The notes beneath the pieces were generated by a model. The model saw only the letters and a program-made list of their open reading frames with translations, ran no database searches and was not told the origin of the DNA. The position numbers were made by a program, and so were the translations under genes. Positions 34,040-43,280 of a stretch of 58,957 bases of DNA are shown in pieces; the stretch's first letter is position 1; every line of letters begins with the position of its first letter. Origin of the DNA: Litorisediminicola beolgyonensis (GTDB taxonomy: Bacteria > Pseudomonadota > Alphaproteobacteria > Rhodobacterales > Rhodobacteraceae); the NCBI RefSeq assembly GCF_042679605.1, contig NZ_JBHTMU010000026.1:1-58957 (forward strand), in the 5' to 3' direction.

Positions 34040-34060
34040 GGGCATGTCCCCGGAGGAAGA

Positions 34061-34633
34061 ATGAAGAAACTGCTGCTGGCGCTCCTCTATACCGCGACCC
34101 TCGGCCTTGCAAATCCGGCGCTCGCGGGCGTCACCGAGGCCGAGGCCCTGCGCGCGGGCGACATGAAGAAGCTGAACTTCCATTCCGAGCCGAAAGACGC
34201 GGGCAGCGCGGGCTTCACCGATTTCGATGGCGCCGAGCTGTCGCTCGCCGAGTATGAAGGCAAATGGGTGCTCCTGAACTTCTGGGCGACCTGGTGCGCC
34301 CCCTGCCGCAAGGAGATGCCGCAGCTCGCCGAGTTGCAGGAGCGCCTTGGCGGCGACGATTTCGAGGTGCTGACCATCGCCACCGGCCGCAACCCGCCCC
34401 CGGCGATGAAGAGCTTCTTCGACGAGATCGGCGTCACCAACCTGCCGCTCCACCGCGATCCGAACTCGGCGCTGGCCCGCGAGATGGCGGTGCTGGGCCT
34501 GCCCGTCACGGTGATCCTGAACCCCGAGGGACAGGAGGTCGCCCGGCTTCAGGGCGATGCCGACTGGGCGTCCGAAGATGCCCTGGCGGTGCTCGACGCG
34601 CTGATGGAGACGGCTCCGGCGGACGGCAGCTGA
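34061..34633 (+). CDS. TlpA-like thiol:disulfide oxidoreductase
   Basis: This is a 190-aa periplasmic thioredoxin-fold protein. A signal peptide (KKLLLALLYTATLGLANPALA) is followed by the redox site NFWATWCAPCRKEM (Cys79, Cys82) and cis-Pro in GLPVTVILN. TlpA-type proteins reduce apo-cytochromes or copper chaperones. The SD GGAGGA is 3-9 nt before the ATG. It is divergent from argH with almost no spacer. Confidence 0.9.
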   Translation: MKKLLLALLYTATLGLANPALAGVTEAEALRAGDMKKLNFHSEPKDAGSAGFTDFDGAELSLAEYEGKWVLLNFWATWCAPCRKEMPQLAELQERLGGDDFEVLTIATGRNPPPAMKSFFDEIGVTNLPLHRDPNSALAREMAVLGLPVTVILNPEGQEVARLQGDADWASEDALAVLDALMETAPADGS

Positions 34634-34695
34634 TCCTCGCCAAACCTGCGCCAGCTCCCTAGGGTCTTCTCAGGACCGGACGGGGGATAGGCATC

Positions 34696-35496
34696 ATGGC
34701 GCTCGACAGCACCACCATCGGGATCGTCGGCGGCGCGGGCGCGCTCGGCAGCGCCATCGCGACCGCGCTCCTGAGCGCAGGCCACCCGCAAGCGCGCCTG
34801 ATCGTCTCGGCCCGCTCCGGGCAGGCCCCTGCGCTCGCCGGTTGGCCCGGTGTCGCGGTCACCGCCGACAATGCCGAACTCGCCGCCCGCGCAGAGGTGA
34901 TCCTGCTCTCGGTTCCGCCTGCCGCGATCCCTGACCTTAGCCTCGACGCCAGCGGCAAACTGGTGATTTCGGTCGTCGCGGGCCTGACGCTCGACCGCCT
35001 CGCCCGGATCACCCGCGCCCGCGCCACGATCCGCGCGATGTCGAGCCCCGCCGCCGCGCGCGGCCTTGCCTTCTCGCCGCTCGTTCCCGGCCCGTCCGCG
35101 ACCGACATCGACCTTGCGCTGGCCGAGGCACTCTTCGCACCCTGCGGCCTCACTGCGCGACTGACGGACGAAGCGCAGATCGACCTCTTCACCGCCATGA
35201 CCGGCCCGGTGCCGGGCTTTGTCGCGTTCTGGGCCGAATGTCTGTCAGGCTGGGCCGTGGCGCGGGGCATCCCCGAAGACGTGGCGCTTGCCGCCACCCG
35301 CCAGCTCTTCCTCTCCGCGGGCACGATTCTCTCCGAAGACCGGTCAAGCCCCGCCCAACAGGTCCAGGCGATGATCGACTATGCCGGAACCACCGCCGCC
35401 GGGATGGAGGTTCTCCGCGCGTCCGGAACCGCCAGGGACGTGGAGGCCGCGCTCGACGCCGCGACCGAGAAAGGCCGCACCATCGTGCCCGACTGA
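34696..35496 (+). CDS. Pyrroline-5-carboxylate reductase family protein
   Basis: The 266-aa product has the NADP Rossmann motif GIVGGAGALGSAI, an SARSG second-strand end favouring NADP, and LLSVPP in place of the usual AVKP of ProC. The C-terminal helical domain has the TAMTGPVPGFVAFWAECLSGWA region corresponding to ProC SGSGPAY. The altered motifs mean it may not be the main proline enzyme. It is flanked by unrelated genes. Confidence 0.78.
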   Translation: MALDSTTIGIVGGAGALGSAIATALLSAGHPQARLIVSARSGQAPALAGWPGVAVTADNAELAARAEVILLSVPPAAIPDLSLDASGKLVISVVAGLTLDRLARITRARATIRAMSSPAAARGLAFSPLVPGPSATDIDLALAEALFAPCGLTARLTDEAQIDLFTAMTGPVPGFVAFWAECLSGWAVARGIPEDVALAATRQLFLSAGTILSEDRSSPAQQVQAMIDYAGTTAAGMEVLRASGTARDVEAALDAATEKGRTIVPD

Positions 35497-35504
35497 CGCG
35501 GCGC

Positions 35505-36401
35505 TCAGCGCCCGCAATAGCTGCCCGAGCGGTAGCGGGCTGTGTCGAAATGAAAGTGATCCTGATGGTATCGGTCCGAATCGGGACCGAGCGTCGTGCC
35601 GAAGATCCCGCAAGCCGCCTTGTACATCCTCTGCAGGATCGGCCCCTGGTTCTGGGTCCGGTAGCCCCCCAGAACCGTCAGCATCGTCCCGTCCCTGAGC
35701 CGGATCGCCGAGATATCGACGGCGCGGCCCTTGCCGTGCTCCGAGATCTTCGCACCCGGCTGGTTGTTGCGCGTCCGGCAGGCGTAATGCGCGGCGATCC
35801 TGATCTGGCTGACCCCGCCGCCAGCATTGCCGACCGCGGGCTTCACCGCGCGTGCGACCCACTGGTTGAGCGCGCGGGCGGTCGTGCAGTCGATCAGCGC
35901 CTCCTGGCTGAGCGGAACGCCCGCGACCGAGCGCACCTTGACCGCATCCTGGATCCCGCAGGCCGAGAGCCGCCCCGGCACGTAGCCCACCGCCTCGCCC
36001 TGGATATCCGGGTCGCCGCAGATCGCGCCGCGCATCGTTTCGCGCCGCTTGGCCATCACCTTCTGCACCAGCGCCTCGCTGCGCTTCGTCGGGCGCAGGG
36101 TCAGGCGGACCGCCTGGGGCGTGGCATCGGCGAAGGCGCGGATATCGACATCGAAGCCTGGAAAGCTCTCGAGCGGCTCGTCCCGCGGCACCGGCTCGAG
36201 CCGCTGCATCCGCGCGACGATCTTGGCCGCGAGCGCCGCCTCGAAGATCTCCGGGCGCATCTCCGGCCGCCGCTCTCCGAGCCGCGAGCCGAGCGTCACA
36301 TCGACCACGGCCGGGGTCGTATCGGGCCGCGCCACCGGGCGCAGGCTGGCCTCGGCCGGCCAGGCCGCAAGCAAGGCGAGAAGGAGGCCGAGCCGCCTCA
36401 C
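35505..36401 (-). CDS. Extensin-like C-terminal domain protein
   Basis: This 298-aa exported protein has a signal peptide (RRLGLLLALLAAWPAEA). The conserved part includes CGIQDAVKV, CTTARALNQWV, YACRTRNNQPGAKISEHGKG, VDISAI and YHQDHFHFD with paired Cys residues, matching the extensin_C family, which has a peptidase-like D-Ala-D-Ala fold (SEHxxGxAxD and HxHxD). A cell-wall role is likely. GTG start 36401 overlaps the prephenate dehydrogenase stop as GTGA. Confidence 0.85.
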   Translation of the reverse strand: MRRLGLLLALLAAWPAEASLRPVARPDTTPAVVDVTLGSRLGERRPEMRPEIFEAALAAKIVARMQRLEPVPRDEPLESFPGFDVDIRAFADATPQAVRLTLRPTKRSEALVQKVMAKRRETMRGAICGDPDIQGEAVGYVPGRLSACGIQDAVKVRSVAGVPLSQEALIDCTTARALNQWVARAVKPAVGNAGGGVSQIRIAAHYACRTRNNQPGAKISEHGKGRAVDISAIRLRDGTMLTVLGGYRTQNQGPILQRMYKAACGIFGTTLGPDSDRYHQDHFHFDTARYRSGSYCGR

Positions 36402-37324
36402 CGCTCCACCTTGGCGCGGCCGAAATCCGGGGCGTCGATATCCTGACCCGCCTCGAGAATGCCCCGCCGGATCGCGCGCGTGCGGGTGAAATAGTCGAAC
36501 AGCATGTCGCCATCGCCGGTGCGGATCGCCCGCTGGAGCGCGAACAGCTCCTCGGTGAACCGCCCGAGAATTTCGAGCGTCGCTTCCTTGTTGTTCAGGA
36601 AGACATCGCGCCACATCGTCGGATCGGAGGCGGCGATCCGGGTGAAATCCCGGAAGCCCGCGGCGGAATACTTGATGACCTCGCTGTCGGTCACGCGCCT
36701 GAGATCGTCGGCCACGCCCACCATCGTGTAGGCGATCAGGTGCGGCGTGTGCGATGTCACCGCGAGGACGAGATCGTGATGCTCCGCATCCATCTCCTCA
36801 ACCCGCGCCCCGAGCCGCTCCCAGAAGGTCCGAAGCCGCGCGACGGCCTCGGGATCGGTGCCCTCGACCGGCACCAGCAGGGTGAACCGGTTGTCGAAGA
36901 GCGTCGAGAAGCCCGATTCCGGCCCCGAATGCTCGGTCCCGGCCAGCGGGTGACCGGCGATGAAATGCACCGTCTCGGGCAGGTGCGGCCCGACCTCGGT
37001 GATCACCGTGCGCTTGACCGAGCCCACGTCGGTGACCGTCGCGCCCGGCTTCAGATGCGGCGCGATCTCGGCCGCGACCGCGCCCATCGCGCCGACCGGC
37101 ACCGCCAGCACGACGAGATCGGCGTCCGCCACCGCCTCGGCGATGCTGTCGCAGACCGTGTGGCAAAGCCCGATCCGCCGTGCGGTGTCGCGCGTGGCCT
37201 CGGAGCGGGCGTAGCCGCTGACGTGACCCGCGACACCTCCACGCTTCATCGCCCAGAACATCGACGAGGCAATCAGCCCCAGGCCGATCAGCGCGACCCG
37301 TTCGTAGACCGGCCCGTCGCTCAT
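36398..37324 (-). CDS. Prephenate/arogenate dehydrogenase
   Basis: This 308-aa NAD(P)-dependent enzyme of tyrosine synthesis has the dinucleotide motif LIGLGLIASSMFWAMKRGG, VLAVPVGAM, SVKRTV, the catalytic His region FIAGHPLAGTEHSGPE and LAVTSHTPHLIAY. There is no ACT or chorismate mutase domain, as in the cyclohexadienyl dehydrogenase (TyrC) type. ATG 37324 overlaps hisC as ATGA. HisC-type aminotransferases often act on prephenate or phenylpyruvate, so the pair may serve tyrosine synthesis. Confidence 0.92.
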   Translation of the reverse strand: MSDGPVYERVALIGLGLIASSMFWAMKRGGVAGHVSGYARSEATRDTARRIGLCHTVCDSIAEAVADADLVVLAVPVGAMGAVAAEIAPHLKPGATVTDVGSVKRTVITEVGPHLPETVHFIAGHPLAGTEHSGPESGFSTLFDNRFTLLVPVEGTDPEAVARLRTFWERLGARVEEMDAEHHDLVLAVTSHTPHLIAYTMVGVADDLRRVTDSEVIKYSAAGFRDFTRIAASDPTMWRDVFLNNKEATLEILGRFTEELFALQRAIRTGDGDMLFDYFTRTRAIRRGILEAGQDIDAPDFGRAKVER

Positions 37325-38406
37325 CGCTCGCCCGCCTTGAACCGCCCGATCACATGCGCCACCCGGCGGCAGGAGGGCTCGTCCCCGACGGTGATCCGCA
37401 GAGCGGCGGGCAGGTTGTAGCCCGCGACACGCCGCACGATCAGCCCCTCGGACTGCAGGAACGCGTCGCAGGCGGCGGCTTCCTCGGGCGAGCCGAAGCG
37501 CGCCAGCACGAAATTCGCGGTCGAGGCGTCCGACGGCACGCCATGCTCGGCCAGCGCCTCGGCCAGCCAGTTCCGCAGACGCGTGTTCTCGGACCGGCAG
37601 CGCTCGACATAGGCCGTGTCGCGGATCGCCGCCTCGGCCGCGGCCAGGGCCACGGTCGACAGGTTGAACGGCCCCCGGATGCGGTTCAGCACGTCGATGA
37701 TCTCTTGCGAGCCGTAGCCCCAGCCGACCCGCATGCCGCCCAGCCCGTAGAGCTTCGAGAAGGTGCGGGTCATCACCACGTTGGACCGCGACCCCGCCAG
37801 AGCCGCGCCGCCATCATAGCCCTCGACATACTCGGCATAGGCGCCGTCGAGCACCAGAATCGCCTGCGGCGGCAGCCCCTCGGCCAGACGCTCGATCTCG
37901 GCGAGGCCGATCATCGTGCCGGTCGGGTTGTTGGGATTGGCGAGAAAGACCAGCTTCGTCTTCGGACCCGCCGCCGCGAGGATCGCATCGACATCGGTCA
38001 CGCGCTCCTGCTCGGGCACCTCGACCGGGGTCGCCCCCGCCGCCAGCGCCGAGATGCGATACATCGCGAAGCCGTGCTCTGTGTGGATCACCTCGTCGCC
38101 GGGACCGGCATAGGCCTGACAGAGGAAATGGATGATCTCGTCCGATCCCACGCCGCAGATGATCTGCCGGGCGTCGAGCCCGTGAACCTCGGCGATGGCG
38201 GCGCGCAGCTCGGCATGATCGGTGGAGGGATAACGATGCATCTCGCGCGCGGCGCGGCGCACGGCTTCCTGCGCGGCCTCCGAGGGACCGAAGGGGTTCT
38301 CGTTCGAGCTGAGCTTGATCACGTTCGACACGCCCTCGACCGAGGCCTTGCCGCCCTGGTAAAGCGCGATCTCCATGATGCCCGGCTGCGGCGCGATCTG
38401 GTTCAT
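37321..38406 (-). CDS. hisC: Histidinol-phosphate / aromatic aminotransferase
   Basis: This is a 361-aa class I/II PLP aminotransferase. PLP Lys is in TRTFSKLYGLGGMRVGW. SSNENPFGPS near residue 30 and FLANPNNPTG are HisC-type motifs. It converts histidinol-phosphate or, given coupling to prephenate dehydrogenase, aromatic keto acids. It is the first gene of the hisC-tyr-extensin unit. Confidence 0.92.
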   Translation of the reverse strand: MNQIAPQPGIMEIALYQGGKASVEGVSNVIKLSSNENPFGPSEAAQEAVRRAAREMHRYPSTDHAELRAAIAEVHGLDARQIICGVGSDEIIHFLCQAYAGPGDEVIHTEHGFAMYRISALAAGATPVEVPEQERVTDVDAILAAAGPKTKLVFLANPNNPTGTMIGLAEIERLAEGLPPQAILVLDGAYAEYVEGYDGGAALAGSRSNVVMTRTFSKLYGLGGMRVGWGYGSQEIIDVLNRIRGPFNLSTVALAAAEAAIRDTAYVERCRSENTRLRNWLAEALAEHGVPSDASTANFVLARFGSPEEAAACDAFLQSEGLIVRRVAGYNLPAALRITVGDEPSCRRVAHVIGRFKAGER

Positions 38407-38546
38407 TGTCTCCGTCCTTCTCCCCGCGCTCCCCTTTAGCTGCCGCCGCCCGCGCTGAAAAGCGCCAAACCGCCGCGCCGACAGCCCCCGTGGACAGCCG
38501 GGGGCGGGCTGGGGCAGAAGGGAGGCGAGGGAACGGGAGCTTGCCC

Positions 38547-39548
38547 ATGCGTCGTGCGTTCATCACCGGCAGCGCCGGGTTCATCGGCTATCACCTGGCG
38601 CGCCTGCTGCTGGACGAGGGCTGGCAGGTGCACGGGCTCGACGGGATGACCGATTACTACGACGTGAGGCTCAAGCGGCGGCGCCACGAGATGCTCCTGC
38701 AATCGCCGGGCTTCACCGCGACCGAGACGATGCTCGAGGATGCTGAGGCGGTGATGGCGGCGGCCCGCGCCGCCGAGCCGAATGTCATCGTGCATCTCGC
38801 CGCGCAGGCCGGCGTGCGCTACTCGCTCGAAAACCCGCGCGCCTATGTCGACGCCAATCTCACCGGCACCTTCAACGTGATGGAGGCGGCGCGCGAGCTG
38901 GCCGTGGAGCATCTGCTGATGGCCTCGACCTCCTCGGTCTACGGCGCCAACACCGACCTGCCCTATGCCGAGACCGACCGCACCGACCACCCGCTGACGC
39001 TCTACGCCGCGACCAAGAAGGCCAACGAGGCGATGAGCCACGCCTATGCGCATCTCTGGGCGCTGCCCACGACGATGTTCCGCTTCTTCACCGTCTATGG
39101 CCCCTGGGGGCGGCCCGACATGGCGCTCTTCAAGTTCGTGCGCGCGATGCGGGCGGACGAACCGATCGACATCTACAATCATGGCGACATGTTCCGCGAC
39201 TTCACCTATGTCGCCGATCTCGTCCGCGCGATCCGGCTTCTGATCGACGCGGTGCCCGATCTCGATGCGCCGCCCGTCGAGGGCGACACGCTCTCCCCCG
39301 CCGCGCCCTGGCGCGTGGTCAATATCGGCAATTCCACGAGCGTACGGCTTCTCGATTTCGTCGAGGAGATCGAGCGCGCCCTCGGCGTGACGGCCCGGCG
39401 CAACATGATGGAGATGCAGAAAGGCGACGTGCCCGCGACCTGGGCCGATGCGGAGCTTCTGCGCTCTCTCACCGGCTATGCCCCCGAGACCTCGGTGCGC
39501 GACGGCATCGCCGCGTTCGTCGACTGGTACAAAGGCTATTACGGCTGA
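38547..39548 (+). CDS. UDP-uronic acid 4-epimerase (SDR extended)
   Basis: The 333-aa product has GSAGFIGYHLARLL for NAD, then MASTSSVYG and the catalytic Tyr-Lys in YAATKKANE, with FFTVYGPWGRPDMALFKF and GDMFRDFTYVAD typical of UDP-glucuronate 4-epimerases. It would make UDP-galacturonate for capsule or LPS. The ATG 38547 follows GGGAGC; the longer frame from 38406 is rejected. The gene is divergent from hisC. Confidence 0.88.
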   Translation: MRRAFITGSAGFIGYHLARLLLDEGWQVHGLDGMTDYYDVRLKRRRHEMLLQSPGFTATETMLEDAEAVMAAARAAEPNVIVHLAAQAGVRYSLENPRAYVDANLTGTFNVMEAARELAVEHLLMASTSSVYGANTDLPYAETDRTDHPLTLYAATKKANEAMSHAYAHLWALPTTMFRFFTVYGPWGRPDMALFKFVRAMRADEPIDIYNHGDMFRDFTYVADLVRAIRLLIDAVPDLDAPPVEGDTLSPAAPWRVVNIGNSTSVRLLDFVEEIERALGVTARRNMMEMQKGDVPATWADAELLRSLTGYAPETSVRDGIAAFVDWYKGYYG

Positions 39549-39557
39549 GCCCGGAGG

Positions 39558-39600
39558 CGGATTTCGATGCGAAATCCGCGCGAAATCCGGTCCGGATTTC
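39558..39600. repeat. Two-hairpin palindromic repeat, copy 2 (inverted)
   Basis: The arms CGGATTTCG (39558-39566) and CGAAATCCG (39570-39578) with loop ATG are followed by GAAATCCGGTCCGGATTTC (39582-39600). Apart from loop bases and the 1-nt palindrome centre this is the reverse complement of 13132-13174. It lies between the convergent epimerase and pncB genes, so it could double as a bidirectional terminator. Confidence 0.75.
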
Positions 39601-39621
39601 GGCGCCGGTGGGGACCCCCGC

Positions 39622-40911
39622 TCAGACCTCGACCGGCATCGCCACCTGCGGGCCCACGTCGAAGACCCGCTTGTAGCGCGCGATCTGATCCGCCGGACCC
39701 ATCGCCTTGGCCGGGTTGTCCGACAGCTTCACCGTCGGACGTCCCTCGGCCGCGACCGCCTTGCAGACAAGGCTGAACGGCGCGAGCCGGTCGTCCTTGG
39801 TCAGGCCGCGAAAATCGTTGGTCAGGAGCGTGCCCCAGCCGAAGGACAGCCGTACCCGTCCCGAGAATTTCGCGTGCAGCGCCTCGATCTTGTCGACGTC
39901 GAGTCCGTCGGAGAAGATGATCAGCTTCTCGCGCGGATCCTCGCCGCGCTCCTTCCACCAGCGGATCGCCATCTCCGCCCCCGTTTCGGGATCGCCGGAA
40001 TCGATGCGGATGCCGGTCCAGCCCGCCAGCCAATCCGGCGCGCGCGTCAGGAACCCGTCGGTTCCGTAGGTGTCGGGCAGGATGATCCGCAGATTGCCCG
40101 AATGCTCCTCGTGCCAATCGGCCAGAACCTCGTAGGGCGCTCGCGCCAGGCTCTCGTCGTCATCGGCCAGCGCCGCATAGACCATCGGCAGCTCATGCGC
40201 GTTGGTCCCTATCGCCTCCAGGTCGCGGCTCTTGGCGATCAGGCAGTTCGACGTGCCGACGAAGCGGTCGCCCAGCCCTTCGGTCATCGCCTGCACGCAC
40301 CAGTCCTGCCAGAGGAAGCTGTGCCGCCGCCGGGTGCCGAAATCGGCGATCCGGAGATCCTCGATCTCGCGCAGCCGCCCGATCTTTTCCCAGAGCTTGG
40401 TCATCGCACGGGCATAGAGAACCTGCAATTCGAACTTGCCGAGCGTGTTCAGAACCGCTCGCCCGCGCAGCTCCATCAGCACCGCGAGCGCCGGGATCTC
40501 CCAGAGCATGACCTCGGGCCAGGCGCCCTCGAAGGTCAGCTCGTACTGATCGCCGACCCGCTCGAGATGGTAGGGCGGCAGCCGCAGCGCCTCGAACCAT
40601 TCCATGAAATCGGGGCGGAACATCTGCCGCTGACCGTAGAAGGTGTTGCCCCGCAGCCAGGTCGATTCGCCGCGGCTGAGCGACAGGTGACGGATGTGAT
40701 CGAGCTGTTCGCGCAGCTCGCCCTCGTCGATCAGCTTGGCGAGCGGCACATGGGCGCTGCGGTTGATCAGCGAGAAGGTGACCTGGGTGTCCGGCTTGTT
40801 GCGGAACACCGACTGGCACATCAGCAGCTTGTAGAAATCCGTGTCGATCAGCGAGCGGACGATCGGATCGATCTTCCACTTGTGATTCCAAACTCTTGTC
40901 GCAATATCCAA
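39622..40911 (-). CDS. pncB: Nicotinate phosphoribosyltransferase
   Basis: PncB converts nicotinate and PRPP to nicotinate mononucleotide in NAD salvage. The 429-aa product has RSLIDTDFYKLLMCQ, FGTRRRHSF, the phospho-His motif GTNAHELPM, and GIRIDSGDP with FSDGLD for PRPP. The start is a TTG (40909-40911) since no ATG lies in frame upstream before the frame leaves homology, and alphaproteobacterial PncBs begin at this DIATRVWNHKW position. It is third in a pncA-kinase-pncB series. Confidence 0.93.
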   Translation of the reverse strand: MDIATRVWNHKWKIDPIVRSLIDTDFYKLLMCQSVFRNKPDTQVTFSLINRSAHVPLAKLIDEGELREQLDHIRHLSLSRGESTWLRGNTFYGQRQMFRPDFMEWFEALRLPPYHLERVGDQYELTFEGAWPEVMLWEIPALAVLMELRGRAVLNTLGKFELQVLYARAMTKLWEKIGRLREIEDLRIADFGTRRRHSFLWQDWCVQAMTEGLGDRFVGTSNCLIAKSRDLEAIGTNAHELPMVYAALADDDESLARAPYEVLADWHEEHSGNLRIILPDTYGTDGFLTRAPDWLAGWTGIRIDSGDPETGAEMAIRWWKERGEDPREKLIIFSDGLDVDKIEALHAKFSGRVRLSFGWGTLLTNDFRGLTKDDRLAPFSLVCKAVAAEGRPTVKLSDNPAKAMGPADQIARYKRVFDVGPQVAMPVEV

Positions 40912-40970
40912 CGGTCGCAGGCCTGTAAGCGGATCGGGCGCCCCCGGTCATACAGAGTTTCGCCCCCCAG

Positions 40971-43211
40971 TCAAAGCGCACATGCGACCCGCGCGGGCGG
41001 GGTAAGCCGCGAGAGCTCGCGCAGGAGCGCGTCGCGGCGGAGCGGTTTCGACAGGAACCCGTCCATCCCGGCGGCGCGGCAGGCGTCGCGATCCGCGGCA
41101 AAGGCATTGGCCGTGAGCGCCACGATCACCGGTTGCGGCCCCGGACCTGCCCGGATCGCGCGCGTCGCTTCGAGCCCGCCCATCACCGGCATGCTCATGT
41201 CCATCAGCACCACATCCGGGACCCGCGCGCGGATCAGCGCGAGCGCCCCGGCGCCGTCCTGCGCGAAGCGCAGATGCGCCACCCGGTCGTGCAGGTATTT
41301 CTCGACCAGAAGGCGGTTGGTCCGGTTGTCCTCGGCCACCAGCACGTCGAGCTGCGCGAGCCGGTCCTCCTCGATCTCGGGTTCCGCGCGCTCCGCACCC
41401 TCGTTGCCCCGCGCAGGCGTGAGAGGCAGGCTCAGGACGAACCGCGCGCCCGGTCCGTGGTGGAGATCGAGCTCGACATCGCCGCCCATCTTCCGCGCCA
41501 GAAGCCGCGAGATCGTCAGCCCGAGCCCGGTTCCGCCGAACTCCCGCGACACGCTCGGTCCCGCCTGGCCGAATTTCTCGAAGATCGCCTCGCGGCTCTC
41601 CCGCGCGATGCCGATCCCGGTATCCGTGACCGCGACCTCGAGCGTGGCGTCCTCCGCCTGCCCGCGCGCCGCAACTTCGATCCGGACCGAACCCCGGGAG
41701 GTGAACTTGATCGCGTTGCCGACGAGGTTGAAGAGGATCTGCCGTAGCCGCCCGTCGTCGCCCGAAACCGCGCCGGGCAGGTCCTGCGCCATCTCGACCT
41801 CGAACCGCAGCCCCTTGGAGCGCGCCTGCGGCTCCAGCAACAGCGCCACGTCCTCGATCACGGCGCGCAGATCGAAATCCACCTCGGCGATGCTCATCTG
41901 ATCGGCGTCGAGCTTGGAGAGATCGAGCACGTCGTTGATCACCCGCAAGAGCAGCTCGGCCGATTGATGGATGGTCTCGGCATAAAGCCCCAGATCGCCC
42001 GGCAGGTCCGCCTCGCAGAGAAGATCGGCCATCCCGACAACCCCGTTCATCGGCGTGCGGATCTCGTGGCTCATGGTCGCGAGAAACTCGGATTTCGACT
42101 GCGCGCTGCGTTCCGCCGCCTCGCGCGCGGCGGCAAGCTCCTCGGCGCGCCGCTGGTCCTCGGTCACGTCGCGCTCGACCGAGATCGTCCTGAGGACCCG
42201 CCCGTCCGCGTCGAGGATCGGGTTGGTCTGGACCTCCATCCAAAGCTCCCGCCCCGATCGGCTGGAATTCAGGATGCGCGTGCGCAGGGGCCGCCCTTCG
42301 CGCATCGCCTGCCCGATCGAGGCCGCGACCGCCAGGTCCGTTCCCTCGGCGTTCAGGACCTCGCCCGGGGGATGGCCGATGATCTCCTCGGCCGTGAACC
42401 CGGTTGTCGCGGTGAACGCCCGGTTTACCCAGCTCACCGTCCCCTCGGCGTCGCAGATGATCACCGTGTCGCGCATATGCTCGGCGACCTCGGACAAGAG
42501 CGTCAGCGCCGCCTGCCGCGCCTCGAGCTCGGCCCGGGCCGCGGCCATCGCCTCGCAGCCTTTGACGTAGGCCTCGCCCGCGCGCATGTTGACGCTTTCG
42601 CTGCGCCAGATGTTGCGCACGAAGATCGCCACCCAGTAGAGCAGGAGCGCCGTCGCGAGCGCCGTGCCCAACAGCACATCCCCCGAGATGTGACCGCTGG
42701 CGAAAGAGTGCAGGAAAAGGCCCAGGAGCGTCCCGCAGAGGATTGCCAGCCGACTGAGCGCCGGGAGCGGGCAATGGTTGACCGCGACGCCCGCGTTCAG
42801 GATCGCCCCGATCAGGAAGGCCACCGCCAGGAACGCCGCCGGTGGGGCCGGATCGCCGAACCAGAGGATCACCCCGCCCGCCGCGACAGACCCCGCCTGA
42901 AGCGCGCCGGAGAGGACCGTCTTCAGCCGCAGCCGCCCCAAAGGCTCCGATCTTGCGGCCAGCGCGCGGACCACCCGGCGCAGCACGAAGGCATCGAGGA
43001 CCTCGCCCACCAGGATGACCGCCATCATAACAGCGCCCCAGACCGCCGAGTGCAGCAGCGCCTCAACGAGCGCGCAGCCGATCGTCACCACCGAGCGCGA
43101 GCGGATCGTCGCCAGCCGCCATTCGGCAAAGCGCGCCAGCCGCCCCGCCGGGCTGTGCCGCCGTCGAAACGACTCGGGCGACTCGTTGACTTTAAAAGAA
43201 CTGAACGGCAT
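40971..43211 (-). CDS. Membrane hybrid sensor histidine kinase/response regulator
   Basis: The 746-aa protein has about five to six hydrophobic segments in residues 41-200, a PAS domain (about 238-355, with GFTAEEIIGHPPGEVL), HisKA (H382 in TMSHEIRTPMNG) and HATPase_c (N499 in LVGNAIKF, G boxes DTGIGI and GGTGLGL). A receiver domain follows (E627-D628, phospho-acceptor D671 in LMDMSMPVM, Lys722). It is a phosphorelay kinase with unknown signal and no Hpt or output partner adjacent. It lies between pncA and pncB with gaps of 69 and 59 bp. Confidence 0.93.
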   Translation of the reverse strand: MPFSSFKVNESPESFRRRHSPAGRLARFAEWRLATIRSRSVVTIGCALVEALLHSAVWGAVMMAVILVGEVLDAFVLRRVVRALAARSEPLGRLRLKTVLSGALQAGSVAAGGVILWFGDPAPPAAFLAVAFLIGAILNAGVAVNHCPLPALSRLAILCGTLLGLFLHSFASGHISGDVLLGTALATALLLYWVAIFVRNIWRSESVNMRAGEAYVKGCEAMAAARAELEARQAALTLLSEVAEHMRDTVIICDAEGTVSWVNRAFTATTGFTAEEIIGHPPGEVLNAEGTDLAVAASIGQAMREGRPLRTRILNSSRSGRELWMEVQTNPILDADGRVLRTISVERDVTEDQRRAEELAAAREAAERSAQSKSEFLATMSHEIRTPMNGVVGMADLLCEADLPGDLGLYAETIHQSAELLLRVINDVLDLSKLDADQMSIAEVDFDLRAVIEDVALLLEPQARSKGLRFEVEMAQDLPGAVSGDDGRLRQILFNLVGNAIKFTSRGSVRIEVAARGQAEDATLEVAVTDTGIGIARESREAIFEKFGQAGPSVSREFGGTGLGLTISRLLARKMGGDVELDLHHGPGARFVLSLPLTPARGNEGAERAEPEIEEDRLAQLDVLVAEDNRTNRLLVEKYLHDRVAHLRFAQDGAGALALIRARVPDVVLMDMSMPVMGGLEATRAIRAGPGPQPVIVALTANAFAADRDACRAAGMDGFLSKPLRRDALLRELSRLTPPARVACAL

Positions 43212-43217
43212 CGGTCC

Positions 43218-43241
43218 CCGGCCAGAAGGGCAGCTGGCCGG
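43218..43241 (-). promoter_or_regulatory. Hairpin abutting the kinase ribosome-binding site
   Basis: CCGGCCAG and CTGGCCGG form a perfect 8-bp stem with an 8-nt loop immediately before the kinase ATG (43211). On the minus strand the 3' arm runs into GGGGACCG, the only SD-like sequence, so folding may limit translation of the kinase relative to pncA. Confidence 0.45.
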
Positions 43242-43280
43242 AGATTAGGCGCGGAAAGCTTAAGAAATCGGCAAGATCGC

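Noticed and set aside
39448..41901. Long plus-strand frame across the epimerase end, pncB and the kinase
   Set aside because: It is antisense to pncB and the kinase, has no recognisable domain, and crosses the two-hairpin repeat.
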